Origin: Nonomuraea corallina
Lineage (GTDB): Bacteria; Actinomycetota; Actinomycetes; Streptosporangiales; Streptosporangiaceae
Direction: 5' to 3'
NCBI RefSeq assembly: GCF_027620315.1
Contig: NZ_JAPNNL010000014.1
Coordinates: 1-64,000, forward strand
DNA: 64,000 nucleotides
Positions 8,929-17,245 of the stretch are shown piece after piece. A program made the position numbers and the translations under genes. The stretch's first letter is position 1. Each line of letters begins with the position of its first letter. The notes below the pieces were generated by a model. It saw only the letters and a list, made by a program, of their open reading frames with translations, was not told the origin of the DNA and made no database searches.

Positions 8929-9007
8929 ACGCTTCCTGATCGGCTGAACGCTTCCTGATCCGCTGGACGCTTCCTGATCCGCTGGAGGCTTCCTGATCCG
9001 CTGAGGA
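8913..9007. repeat. Five-unit 19-bp tandem repeat spanning a stop codon
   Basis: Units start at 8913, 8932, 8951, 8970 and 8989 with consensus CTTCCTGATCSGCTGRACG. The first unit encodes the last residues and stop of the beta-lactamase-fold gene, and the remaining four are noncoding. The first two units are identical, and later ones share CCGCTGG, so they arose stepwise by tandem duplication. The array fills the gap to the convergent LacI gene. Confidence 0.9.
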
Positions 9008-9017
9008 CCGTTCCCGG

Positions 9018-10022
9018 TCAGGTGCTGGCGCGCAGCGCGAGGTGCGGCGCGAGCAGGGTGGCGTCCGGGACGGTCCTGCCGTCGAGTTTCTCCATCAGCA
9101 GCCGCACCGCCTCCCGGCCCACCTCCTCGGCCGGGATCAGGACCGAGGTGAGGGCCGGGCTGGCACGTTCCGCCACGTCGTCCGGGCAGATCGCCACCAC
9201 CGCCACGTCGGCGGGGACGCGCCGGCCGAGCTGGCGCAGCGCGCTGAGCACGTGACCGACCGCGGCCTCGTTGTGCACCACGAGCCCGGACAGGTCCGGC
9301 TGGTCCCGCAGCAGTCTGGCCAGCGTCGCGTACACCTCGTCGAACGTCTCCTCGCAGGGCAGCGCCACCCCCGCCACCCTGTGTGCGGCGACGGCGGCGA
9401 CGAAGCCCTCGCGGGTGCGGCGGGCGAAGCCGGTGCCGCGCTCGTACACCACGGCGGGCGCGCCGAGCAGGGCGATCCTGGAGTGGCCGCGCTCGGCCAG
9501 GTGGGCGACGCACTGCCCGCCGGCGGCGGCGAAGTCGAGGTCGACGCAGGTGAGGCCGGCGGGCTCGGCCGGGAAGCCGATGAGCACGCTGGGCTCGGCC
9601 AGCTCGCGCAGCAGCGGCACCCGGTTGTCGTCCAGTTCGACGTCCATGAGCACGAACGCGTCCACCAGCGCGCTGGCCGCCACCCGCCTGATGCCGTCGG
9701 TGCCCTCGTCGGCGGTGAGCAGCAGCACGTCATGGTCGTAGCGGCGGGCGGCGGTGACGACGGCGCTGGCGAAGCGCATCAGCACCGGGACGTGCATGCC
9801 GGCGCGCAGCGGCAGCACCAGGGCGATGACGTTGGCCCGCTTGCTGGCCAGGGCGCGGGCGCCTGCGTGCGGGTGGTAGCCGAGCGCGTCGATGCTGTCG
9901 AGCACCCGGCGCCGGGTGCCGGCCGAGATCGTGCGCTTGCCGCTGAGCACGTACGAGACGGTGCTCACGGCCACGCCGGCGTGCCGGGCGACCTCCGTGA
10001 TGGTGACGGTGCGCCCGCTCAA
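9018..10022 (-). CDS. LacI-family transcriptional repressor
   Basis: The 334-residue protein has an N-terminal LacI helix-turn-helix (TITEVARHAGVAVSTVSYVL), then the hinge helix region (ARALASKRANVIALV) and a periplasmic-binding-protein-like sugar sensor domain. The start must lie just before the HTH. The TTG at 10022 fits and overlaps the stop of the upstream GH3 gene as TTGA, implying translational coupling. It shares a transcript with the GH3 gene. The perfect palindrome TCGAAGCGCTTCGA upstream of that gene has the central CG of LacI-family operators, so autoregulation by an oligosaccharide inducer is inferred. Confidence 0.88.
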   Translation of the reverse strand: MSGRTVTITEVARHAGVAVSTVSYVLSGKRTISAGTRRRVLDSIDALGYHPHAGARALASKRANVIALVLPLRAGMHVPVLMRFASAVVTAARRYDHDVLLLTADEGTDGIRRVAASALVDAFVLMDVELDDNRVPLLRELAEPSVLIGFPAEPAGLTCVDLDFAAAGGQCVAHLAERGHSRIALLGAPAVVYERGTGFARRTREGFVAAVAAHRVAGVALPCEETFDEVYATLARLLRDQPDLSGLVVHNEAAVGHVLSALRQLGRRVPADVAVVAICPDDVAERASPALTSVLIPAEEVGREAVRLLMEKLDGRTVPDATLLAPHLALRAST

Positions 10023-12778
10023 GTCCCGGCCCCGATGTCGATCTGGCTCAGCGTGACCCCTTCGTTCTCGAACACGACATAAAGATCGTGCACTCCCCGC
10101 GTGCCCGCAAGGGAGGCGGCGACGGCGCGCAGGTCGTACCGGCCGGTCCTGGGCACGGGGAAGGCGGCGATCGGCCGGCCGTAGAGGGGGTCGCCGATCC
10201 GTAAGGTGATCATGCCACCCTCGGTGCTCCCGAGCACGGCCAGGCAGGAGGCCGCGCCGGTGAGGTCCACCTGCCGGAACACGATCCAGGCACCCTCGGC
10301 GTCGGACAGGACCGCCTCGCCGCGCTCGCGGTCCGACGCGGTGAACGTGATCGCGTCGTACTCGTCGTGGTCCACGGCGCGCAGCAGGCCGCGGCGCGGC
10401 GGGATGACCTCGCCGTCGACCTCGAAGCAGGCGCCGACCCGCAGGTCGGTGGCGCTGCGGCCGGCCATGAGCCGGTGCGGGGCGCGTTCCACGACGAACC
10501 GGCCGCTGGTGACGTCCCAGCAGGCCAGGTCGCGTACCGGCAGGTCGAGATGGACGGTGCGGCTCTCGCCGGGCGCGAGCCGCGCCTTCTCGAAGCCGCG
10601 CAGCCGGCGCAGCGGCTGCTTGACGCGGGAGCGCTGCTGATGGGTGTAGAACTGGACGACCTCGACGCCCTCGCGCGGGCCTGTGTTGGTCACGGTCACC
10701 GCGGCGCGCACCCGGTCGCCGTCGCACGCGACCGTCAGGCCGGAGTAGGCGAAGTCGGTGTAGCCGAGGCCGTGCCCGAACGGGTAGCGGGGGGTCCCGC
10801 GGAAGTACAGGTAGGTGGCGTCGGCGGTGATGATGTCGTAGTCGAGCAGGTCGGGCAGCTCCTGCTCGGAGCGGTACCAGGTCTGCGTGAGCCGCCCCTC
10901 CGGCTCGGCGTCGCCGAGCAGCACCTCGGCCAGGGCGTGGCCGTACTCCTGCCCGCCGTGCGCGGACCAGAGCACCGCCGGCACCCCCGAGGCGGTCCAG
11001 GTGAGCGGGTAGCCGCTGCTGATCACCATGACCGTGCGCGGGTTGGCGGCGAGCACGGCCCGGACCACGGCGTCCTGGGCGGGGGCGAGCGCCAGCGTGC
11101 TGCGGTCCTCGGTCTCGCGGCCGTTCACCAGCGGGTGGTCGCCGACGACCACGACCGCCACGTCGGCGGCGGCGGCCAGCTCGGCGGCCTGCCGGGCGCC
11201 GCTCCTGACCACCTCCAGCGACAGCCAGAGCGCCCGGTCGGCGTCGTCGACCAGGCGCAGCGTCCCGTCGCCCGCGACGCCGACGTAGCAGCCGGTGGCG
11301 ATGTGGCGCAGCGTCAGAGCGCCGCGCGGCCGCTCCTCCATCCGGAACGTCTGGCGCACCTCCCACCCGTTCGGCCCCGGCTGGTCGTTGACCAGCACGC
11401 CGTCGTCCACGGAGACGAACCGGCCGGTGGCGGCGGCGCGCAGCGCGTAGGCGCCGCCGCCCCAGTCGAACACGTCGAACAGGCCCGGCTCGGCGCCGAG
11501 GCTGAGCGGCCCGCCTGCCGGGTCGGCCACCACGTGACCCGCCTCGGCGGTCAGCGTCACCCGGTCGACGGCCTCGCAGAAGACGGTCTCGCACCGTTCG
11601 GCCAGCCCGGCGCGGGCGGTGACGGCGTACGGGAGCGTGCCGCTGTACCAGTCCTCCATGAGCGTGTCGCCGAGCTGGCCGACGACCGCGACGGTGGCGA
11701 CGTCGCGCAGCGGCAGCAGCCCGTCGTTCTCCAACAGCACGAACGAGCGCCGCGCCGCCTCACGGGCCAGGTCCTGGTGGCGCGGGCAGTTGACCACTTC
11801 CTCGGTGAGGTGGTCGTACGGGGTCGCGGGGTCGAACTCGCCGAGCCGGAAGCGGATCGACAGCAGGTGCCGCACGGCGGCGTCGAGGTCGGCTTCGCCG
11901 ATCAGCCCGCGCTCCAGCGCCTCCCTGATGTGCCCGAGCGTGGCCTCGGACCGGTCGTCGTCCTGCGTGAAGCTGTCCAGCCCGGCCCTGATCGCGTGCG
12001 CGTACGCCTCCGGGGGGTCGGCGTGGTAGCCCTGCGGCGAGACCAGGTTGCCGGGCGCGCAGGCGTCGCTGACCACGAGCAGGTCGTCCGGCGCCCAGGC
12101 CCGCAGGACCTCGCCGATGAGCGGGCTGAGGTGCGCGGGCCGGCCGTTGACCAGGTTGTAGGAGGGCATGACGGCCACCGCTGCGCCCTGCTCGATGGCG
12201 GGCCTGAAGGCGGGCAGCTCGTACTCGTGCAGCACCCGGGGCGGCACGTTGCTGGAGGTGACGCAGCGGTCGGTCTCGTTGTTGTAGGCGAGGAAGTGCT
12301 TGAGCGTGGGCGCGGTCTTCAGCACGCGGGGGTCGCCGCCGCGCAGGCCCGAGGCGTAGGCCGCGGCCATGAGTCCGGTGAGCCACGGGTCTTCCGAGTA
12401 GCCCTCCTCGTTGCGCCCCCAGCGCGGGTCGCGCAGCGGGTTGACCACGGGGGCCCAGACGTTGCGCCCGGCGCCGGTCGGGTCCTTGTGGTGGAAGGCG
12501 AGCACCTCGTCGCCGGCGGCCTCGCCGACGCGGCGGACCAGGTCCGGGTCCCAGGTCGAGGCCAGGCCGACGGCCTGCGGGAACACGGTGGCGGGGCCGA
12601 GCCAGGCCAGGCCGTGCAGGGCCTCGGTGCCGGTACGGAACGCGGCCACGCCGAGCCGGTCGACGGGCGCCTGGTACTGGTGGAGCAGGCCGATCTTCTC
12701 GTCGAGCGTGAGCCTGCGCGACAGGTCGGCGATCCGGTCGTGGAGAGGGAGCTCAGGGTCGCGGAAGGGTTCGTGCAT
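10019..12778 (-). CDS. Cytoplasmic GH3 beta-glycosidase with inserted trefoil-like domain and C-terminal CBM6-like domain
   Basis: The GH3 barrel shows RWGRNEEGYSED, KHFLAYNNE and the nucleophile Asp238 in VVSDAC. Between the two GH3 domains (about 410-520) is an inserted module with repeats such as ALRAAATGRFVSVDDG and LRHIATGCYVGV, typical of fascin/ricin-like beta-trefoils. A fibronectin III-like domain (RLRGFEKARLAPGES) and a CBM6-like module (GGMITLRIG, HDLYVVFENEG) end the protein. It has no signal peptide, so it acts inside the cell, probably as a beta-glucosidase or beta-xylosidase on imported oligosaccharides. The second ATG (12778) has AGAGGA at a workable distance, whereas the ATG at 12784 abuts it. 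A LacI-type operator lies 22 bp upstream and the LacI gene follows. Confidence 0.88.
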   Translation of the reverse strand: MHEPFRDPELPLHDRIADLSRRLTLDEKIGLLHQYQAPVDRLGVAAFRTGTEALHGLAWLGPATVFPQAVGLASTWDPDLVRRVGEAAGDEVLAFHHKDPTGAGRNVWAPVVNPLRDPRWGRNEEGYSEDPWLTGLMAAAYASGLRGGDPRVLKTAPTLKHFLAYNNETDRCVTSSNVPPRVLHEYELPAFRPAIEQGAAVAVMPSYNLVNGRPAHLSPLIGEVLRAWAPDDLLVVSDACAPGNLVSPQGYHADPPEAYAHAIRAGLDSFTQDDDRSEATLGHIREALERGLIGEADLDAAVRHLLSIRFRLGEFDPATPYDHLTEEVVNCPRHQDLAREAARRSFVLLENDGLLPLRDVATVAVVGQLGDTLMEDWYSGTLPYAVTARAGLAERCETVFCEAVDRVTLTAEAGHVVADPAGGPLSLGAEPGLFDVFDWGGGAYALRAAATGRFVSVDDGVLVNDQPGPNGWEVRQTFRMEERPRGALTLRHIATGCYVGVAGDGTLRLVDDADRALWLSLEVVRSGARQAAELAAAADVAVVVVGDHPLVNGRETEDRSTLALAPAQDAVVRAVLAANPRTVMVISSGYPLTWTASGVPAVLWSAHGGQEYGHALAEVLLGDAEPEGRLTQTWYRSEQELPDLLDYDIITADATYLYFRGTPRYPFGHGLGYTDFAYSGLTVACDGDRVRAAVTVTNTGPREGVEVVQFYTHQQRSRVKQPLRRLRGFEKARLAPGESRTVHLDLPVRDLACWDVTSGRFVVERAPHRLMAGRSATDLRVGACFEVDGEVIPPRRGLLRAVDHDEYDAITFTASDRERGEAVLSDAEGAWIVFRQVDLTGAASCLAVLGSTEGGMITLRIGDPLYGRPIAAFPVPRTGRYDLRAVAASLAGTRGVHDLYVVFENEGVTLSQIDIGAGT

Positions 12779-12799
12779 GGCCATCCTCTGAGGGGAGTG

Positions 12800-12813
12800 T
12801 CGAAGCGCTTCGA
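12800..12813. promoter_or_regulatory. LacI-type operator palindrome
   Basis: TCGAAGCGCTTCGA is a perfect 14-bp palindrome with central CG, 22 bp before the GH3 start and in the same transcription unit as a LacI-family gene. It is the likely binding site of that repressor. Confidence 0.65.
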
Positions 12814-12884
12814 TGACCGGCCGGTGGAGTTACCTCAGTGTTTCTCCGGGTTTCCTGAAGGGTGCACGCGGGTGTGAAGCCGGG

Positions 12885-14099
12885 TCAAGAGGTTCGTGAG
12901 ATTCCGCCCGGCAATCTTCCGGAATCGAAGGAGTCGAGCACCCGCGCCGCGCCGCCCAGGGCCGCCGCGTCGTGGCCGAGCGTGGAGGCCACCACCTGGC
13001 AGCCGCCGGCCTGCGGCGCGATGGCGCCGTCGAGCACGGCCGCGCGGGCCGGCGGCAGCAGCCACGGCGCCAGCGGCACGTAGTAGCCGCCCAGGACGAT
13101 CAGCTGAGGGTTGAGCAGGTTGGCGATGATCGACACGCCCCGGCCCAGGGCTGCGCCGACGGCGCCGAGCGTGGACAGCGTGGCCTCGTCGCCGGCCCGC
13201 GCCGACCTGACGACCTCCTCCAGCTCGATCTCGATCTCGGCCGGTGACGGGTCGGCGCGGCGCAGCACGGCGCCGACGCCGGCCATCGCCTCCAGGCACC
13301 CGCGCCGCCCGCAGCGGCAGGCGGGGCCCTCGGGGTCGAGCTGGACGTGGCCGAGCTCGCCGCTGTAGCCGAGGCGGCCCCTGCGCAGCCTCCCGTCGAG
13401 GATGACGCCCGCCCCGACGCCCATCTGCCCGGTGAGGTAGACCAGGTCGGAGGCCCCCGCGCCGGCGCCGAAGCGCTGCTCGGCCAGCGCCGCGAGGTTG
13501 GCGTCGTTGTCGACCTGGATCGCGAAGCCGGGGTCGCGCAGCGCCTTGGCCAGGTCGCCGCCGAGGTCGGCGTCGCGCCAGCCGAGGTTGGGCGCGATGC
13601 GCACGGTGCCGTTCACGTCGACCAGGCCGGGCACCGCCACGGCCAGGCCGAGGACCTGCCGCTCCTCCTTGGCCATGCGGTTGACCACCCGCCGGATGAC
13701 GGCGGCGACGTTGGCCACCCCCTGGTTGACCGACTCGCCCGCGCTGAAGGAGCGCCGCCAGGCCAGCAGCCGCTCCCCCGCCAGGTCGGTGGCCACGGCG
13801 GAGACGTAGTCGACGTTGATCTCGACCCCGATCGCGGCGTACGGGGAGCCGTCGAGGACGAGCATGGTGGCGGGCCTGCCCACGCGGTTCTCGGTGAGGC
13901 CCGTCTCGCGGACCAGGCGGCGGTCGATCAGGTCGGCGACCAGGCTGGAGACGGTCGCCTTGTTGAGGCCGGTGCCGGCCGCGATGTCGGCGCGGGAGCA
14001 CGGCGCGTGCTCGCGCACGAACCGGAGCACGACCGCGAGGTTGGTGGCCCGGACGTCCGCGAAGTCGGCCGGCTGCGGGCCGGTCGTGGAAGTGATCAA
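12885..14099 (-). CDS. ROK-family transcriptional repressor (XylR-like)
   Basis: An N-terminal winged HTH (DVRATNLAVVLRFVREHAPCSRADIAAGTGLNKATVSSLV) is joined to a ROK sugar-kinase-like sensor. The sensor has the zinc-type motif GHVQLDPEGPACRCGRRGCLE and the GGxYxPL region. ROK repressors of this form (NagC/XylR type) respond to xylose or other sugars. The reading frame is open back to 14198, but that GTG lies at the base of a hairpin, and homologues begin shortly before ADFxDVRATN. The TTG at 14099, preceded by GGGG, is therefore my preferred start, with limited certainty. XylR-like operators occur at its own promoter and before the GH74 and GH31 genes, suggesting it controls the whole locus. 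Confidence 0.85.
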   Translation of the reverse strand: MITSTTGPQPADFADVRATNLAVVLRFVREHAPCSRADIAAGTGLNKATVSSLVADLIDRRLVRETGLTENRVGRPATMLVLDGSPYAAIGVEINVDYVSAVATDLAGERLLAWRRSFSAGESVNQGVANVAAVIRRVVNRMAKEERQVLGLAVAVPGLVDVNGTVRIAPNLGWRDADLGGDLAKALRDPGFAIQVDNDANLAALAEQRFGAGAGASDLVYLTGQMGVGAGVILDGRLRRGRLGYSGELGHVQLDPEGPACRCGRRGCLEAMAGVGAVLRRADPSPAEIEIELEEVVRSARAGDEATLSTLGAVGAALGRGVSIIANLLNPQLIVLGGYYVPLAPWLLPPARAAVLDGAIAPQAGGCQVVASTLGHDAAALGGAARVLDSFDSGRLPGGISRTS

Positions 14100-14165
14100 T
14101 ATGAGCCCCGTTCCCGCCGAGAAGTGACCCCAGCATGCCGCATCGCCGACGCCCTTCACCAACCT

Positions 14166-14198
14166 GTGACCGCGACGCTCCCTCGGGGTCGCGGTCAC
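14166..14198. other. Inverted repeat in the leader of the ROK gene
   Basis: A perfect 11-bp inverted repeat, GTGACCGCGAC (14166-14176) with GTCGCGGTCAC (14188-14198), 11-nt loop. It lies between the operator/promoter and the preferred TTG start, so it would form a 5' UTR hairpin. Confidence 0.6.
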
Positions 14199-14202
14199 AG
14201 TC

Positions 14203-14230
14203 TAGTTTGTTTGGCTGGAATACCAACTAA
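14203..14230 (-). promoter_or_regulatory. XylR-like ROK operator over a promoter (ROK autoregulation)
   Basis: On the minus strand TTAGTTGGTA and CAAACAAACTA form the arms of an imperfect inverted repeat resembling Bacillus XylR operators (TTAGTTT...AAACTAA). The same segment contains TTGGTA, 16 bp, TAGACT, a plausible -35/-10 for the ROK gene, so binding would occlude the promoter. Confidence 0.6.
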
Positions 14231-14278
14231 GGCGGGCGTCACTTCTCCAGGGGCCCGCTGATCGGGGCGTCAAAGGGT

Positions 14279-14303
14279 GAGGGCGCCCCGCAGGGGCGCC
14301 CTC
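14279..14303 (-). terminator. Terminator of the GH74 gene
   Basis: A perfect 11-bp stem (GAGGGCGCCCC with GGGGCGCCCTC) and 3-nt loop begin 3 bp beyond the minus-strand stop at 14307. Confidence 0.75.
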
Positions 14304-14306
14304 AGG

Positions 14307-17021
14307 CTAGACGGGGTTGCAGGTCAGGGCCGGCGGGGAGCCGGTACTGGACTGGCTGCCGTTGAAGCCGAACGACGTGCCGGCGTTGGGCGCCAGGTTG
14401 CCGTTGTAGCCGGCGTTGGTCACGCTCACGTTCGCCCCGGTCTGGGTGTGCGAGCCGCTCCAGAGCTGGCTGATCCGCTGGTCACCCGGCCAGGTCCAGG
14501 TCACCCGCCAGCCGGTGATGGCCGAGCCGCCGGTGTTGCGGACCGTGACCTCGGCCTGGAAGCCGCCGGGCCACTGGTTGCCCGCCTGGTAAGTGGCCGT
14601 GCAGCCGGTCCCGGTGGTCGGGGTGATGGTGGGCGTCACGGTCGGCGTGATGGTCGGCGTGATGGTCGGCGTGATGGTCGGCGTGATGGTCGGCGTGATG
14701 GTCGGCGTGATGGTCGGGGTGATCGTGGGGGTCACGGTGACCGGCGGGCCGGTGCGGTCGCCGTAGATGATGCCGCGGCCGTTGGTGCCCAGGTAGACGC
14801 GGCCGTACACGCGGGGGTCACCGGTGAGCGCCTCGCCCATGTTGCCCCACTGGTGCTCGTCGTCGTTGATCCGGAGCCAGCTCGCGCCGGTGTCGTCGGA
14901 GCGGTAGAGGCCCGTGACGCCGTCGATCGTGGCCACCGCGTAGATCGCCATGTAGGTCGCGCCGGGCGCGGCCTTGCCGAAGCCGACGTTCACCGAGCCG
15001 GTGATCCCGGAAAGCTTGGTGAAGGACGCGCCGCTGTCGGTCGAGCGCCACAGGCCGCCCTCCCCCGCCAGCCAGAGGTGGCCTTCGACGCCGGGCACGG
15101 CCTTGAACCTGCCGGTCGCGGGCAGCCCGGAGGCCGCGGTGGCGGTGAACGACGCGCCGCCGTTCGTGCTGACGTAGAACCGGCCGCCGGCCAGGCCGTA
15201 GAACTTCGAGGCGTTGACCCGGTCGGACTCGACGATCGCGCCCGTGGGCAGGCCCTGCGCCTGGGTCCAGGAGGTGCCGAAGCCGACCGAGTAGTGCGGG
15301 GTGACGCCGCGCGGCGCCCACACGAAGCGGGAGCCGTCGGCCGCCGCCGCGACCGTGCCGCCCTCGTTGATCCCGCCGGGCTCGGTGCCCTGGAACCAGT
15401 TGGCGCCGCCGTCGGTGGAGAAGGCCACGTGGCTGTCGTTGGGCCGGTCGGAGTCGGTGAAGTTGCCCGCCCGCACCATCACGGCCGGGTTCCGCTCGGC
15501 GTAGTCGAGGCTGGTGGTGGAGGTGAAGGTGGGCGAGGTGAACATCATCGGCGGCACCGCGTCCAGGTTCGTGTGCCGGAACCCGGCGATGTCGCCCAGG
15601 CCGCTGATCAGCGGGGCGCCGCTGGGCGGGCTGATCAGGTCGAGCACCGCGGTCTCCTCCAGGCCCTTGGCCATGGGCCTGATCGTGAAGCGGCCGCCCG
15701 CGTCCCACTGCGTGAGGTTCTCGGTGCCGTAGATCGTGGCGCCGGTCCCGTACATCATCCGGTCGGAGTCGAACGGGTCGATCTCCAGCGACTCGGTCAT
15801 CCAGCCGAGCTTGGGCGTGACCTCGGGCGGTTGCGGGTTGGTGCCGAAGGTCAGCCAGGGCGCCTCGGAGACGTCCATCTCGTAGCGGAAGCTGCGGTTC
15901 GGGTAGGAGGTCCAGTCCCAGACCCGGGTCCAGGTGGCGCCGGAGTCGGTCGACCTGAAGAAGATCACGTCAGGCCACCAGGAGATCTGGGTGGCGACCA
16001 TCAGCGTGCCGGGGTTCTGCCGGTCGAGGGTGAGGCCGCTGTAGCCGAAGTAGTCGTCGGCGCTGGACGACGGGACCGGGCTGACCTGGGTCCACGTGCC
16101 GGTCGCGGTGTCGAGCCGCCACACGTCGCCCTTGGCGCCGTCGTACGGGCCGCTGGTGTCGCTGGTGGCGATGAACAGGTGGCCGTTCTCGGCGTCCAGC
16201 ACGCCCTTGTGCGCGATGTAGCCGGTCGGCTGGCCCGCCACCCGCTGCCAGGTGGCGCCGGCGTCGGTGGTGCGGTAGACGGTGTTCTGCTTGTCGGCGA
16301 CGCCCACGTAGATGGTCCTGGTGGCGGCGCCGGAGGAGGACGAGCGCGGGTCGTAGGTCACCCAGACGACGCCGGGGCGGTGGCTCTGGTAGCCGTTGGG
16401 GTCGCTCGGGTCGTCGGCGTGGTCGCCAGGGTTGGGGAAGCTCGTCACCTTCGCCCAGGTGGCGCCGTAGTCCGTGCTGCGCCACAGGCCGTTGCCGTTG
16501 GGGGCGCCGAGGTAGAGCACGCTGTTGCGGTTGGGGTCGACGGCGAGCGCCTCGCCCATGCCGCGGCCGGGCATGTTGCCGCCGAGCTTGAACGGCAGCT
16601 CGGTGGCCCGCCAGGTGTCGCCCTTGTCGGTGGAGCGCAGGATGGCGCCGTTGTTCGGGTCCCAGTCGTTGGTGTACATGCCGACGGCCGCGTACAGCCG
16701 CTTGGTCTGGACGGGGTCGGTGGCCAGGCTGATCACGCCGTTCCAGCCCCACTTGTCCCAGCCCACCCAGTCGAGCAGCGGCGTCCAGGACTTCGACGAC
16801 TGGTTCCATCGGTACGCGCCGCCGATGTCGGTGCGGGCGTAGATCAGGTCGCGTTCTGTGGGGTTGAAGACGATGCCGGGCACGAACCCGCCACCGTCGA
16901 TCCGCACGTTCTTGAAGCTGTACGGGTCCGCCGCGACGGCGGACACCGGGGTCATCCGCACCACTGCTGTGACCAGCAGGACGGCGGTGATCGCGAGCAG
17001 GCTGAGCAATGCCTTTCGCAT
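14307..17021 (-). CDS. Secreted GH74 xyloglucanase with CBM2
   Basis: The 904-residue protein has a signal peptide (1-32, cut near AVAAD) and a tandem seven-bladed propeller GH74 domain with many repeats of the form RSTDxGATW. TDIGGAYRW and GDIAGFRH carry the two Asp expected to be catalytic in GH74. A TPTITPTI linker leads to a C-terminal family 2 carbohydrate-binding module (two Cys flanking it, NQWPGGFQAEVTV, WTWPGDQ). The family hydrolyses the beta-1,4-glucan backbone of xyloglucan, and CBM2 binds cellulose. ATG 17021 is chosen because AAGGAG lies 8 nt upstream and a classic signal peptide begins there. The open frame extends 44 codons further with no such support. A XylR-like operator lies about 155 bp upstream. 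Confidence 0.92.
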   Translation of the reverse strand: MRKALLSLLAITAVLLVTAVVRMTPVSAVAADPYSFKNVRIDGGGFVPGIVFNPTERDLIYARTDIGGAYRWNQSSKSWTPLLDWVGWDKWGWNGVISLATDPVQTKRLYAAVGMYTNDWDPNNGAILRSTDKGDTWRATELPFKLGGNMPGRGMGEALAVDPNRNSVLYLGAPNGNGLWRSTDYGATWAKVTSFPNPGDHADDPSDPNGYQSHRPGVVWVTYDPRSSSSGAATRTIYVGVADKQNTVYRTTDAGATWQRVAGQPTGYIAHKGVLDAENGHLFIATSDTSGPYDGAKGDVWRLDTATGTWTQVSPVPSSSADDYFGYSGLTLDRQNPGTLMVATQISWWPDVIFFRSTDSGATWTRVWDWTSYPNRSFRYEMDVSEAPWLTFGTNPQPPEVTPKLGWMTESLEIDPFDSDRMMYGTGATIYGTENLTQWDAGGRFTIRPMAKGLEETAVLDLISPPSGAPLISGLGDIAGFRHTNLDAVPPMMFTSPTFTSTTSLDYAERNPAVMVRAGNFTDSDRPNDSHVAFSTDGGANWFQGTEPGGINEGGTVAAAADGSRFVWAPRGVTPHYSVGFGTSWTQAQGLPTGAIVESDRVNASKFYGLAGGRFYVSTNGGASFTATAASGLPATGRFKAVPGVEGHLWLAGEGGLWRSTDSGASFTKLSGITGSVNVGFGKAAPGATYMAIYAVATIDGVTGLYRSDDTGASWLRINDDEHQWGNMGEALTGDPRVYGRVYLGTNGRGIIYGDRTGPPVTVTPTITPTITPTITPTITPTITPTITPTITPTVTPTITPTTGTGCTATYQAGNQWPGGFQAEVTVRNTGGSAITGWRVTWTWPGDQRISQLWSGSHTQTGANVSVTNAGYNGNLAPNAGTSFGFNGSQSSTGSPPALTCNPV
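14641..14712. repeat. 12-bp tandem repeat in the GH74 linker
   Basis: Six perfect copies of GTCGGCGTGATG, followed by degenerate copies, encode the TPTI repeats of the linker on the minus strand. Copy number is likely variable through slippage without loss of frame. Confidence 0.9.
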
Positions 17022-17173
17022 GAGCGGCTCTCCTTTTCCCGGCACGCCGGGAGAAGGCGTGCCCGAGGACGAACAGATGACCGCCATGCACGACCAGGTT
17101 GCAGGGACCCTGACCGTCGCCGCGCCTTCGCGCATGAGCACTATGAGGCTCACACACGCCTGGACTGAGCGTC

Positions 17174-17200
17174 AATAGTTTGGATGGACAACGAAATAAG
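17174..17200 (-). promoter_or_regulatory. XylR-like ROK operator before the GH74 gene
   Basis: The 27-bp site has TAGTTTGG at one end and CAACGAAATAA at the other, and from memory agrees at most positions with the Bacillus subtilis XylR operator. On the minus strand TTGACG overlaps its end, compatible with a -35 element. Confidence 0.65.
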
Positions 17201-17245
17201 TCGGGCCCGGTGCGGGTCCATGCCCCCGCGCCGGGCCGACGGTCC

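Noticed and set aside
6475-9513. 1012-codon minus-strand frame across the Gly/Met protein and beta-lactamase-fold genes
   Set aside because: It is antisense to two well-supported genes and includes low-complexity Arg/Ala sequence.
17022-17153. N-terminal extension of the GH74 frame
   Set aside because: The signal peptide and ribosome site support ATG 17021, and the extension has neither.
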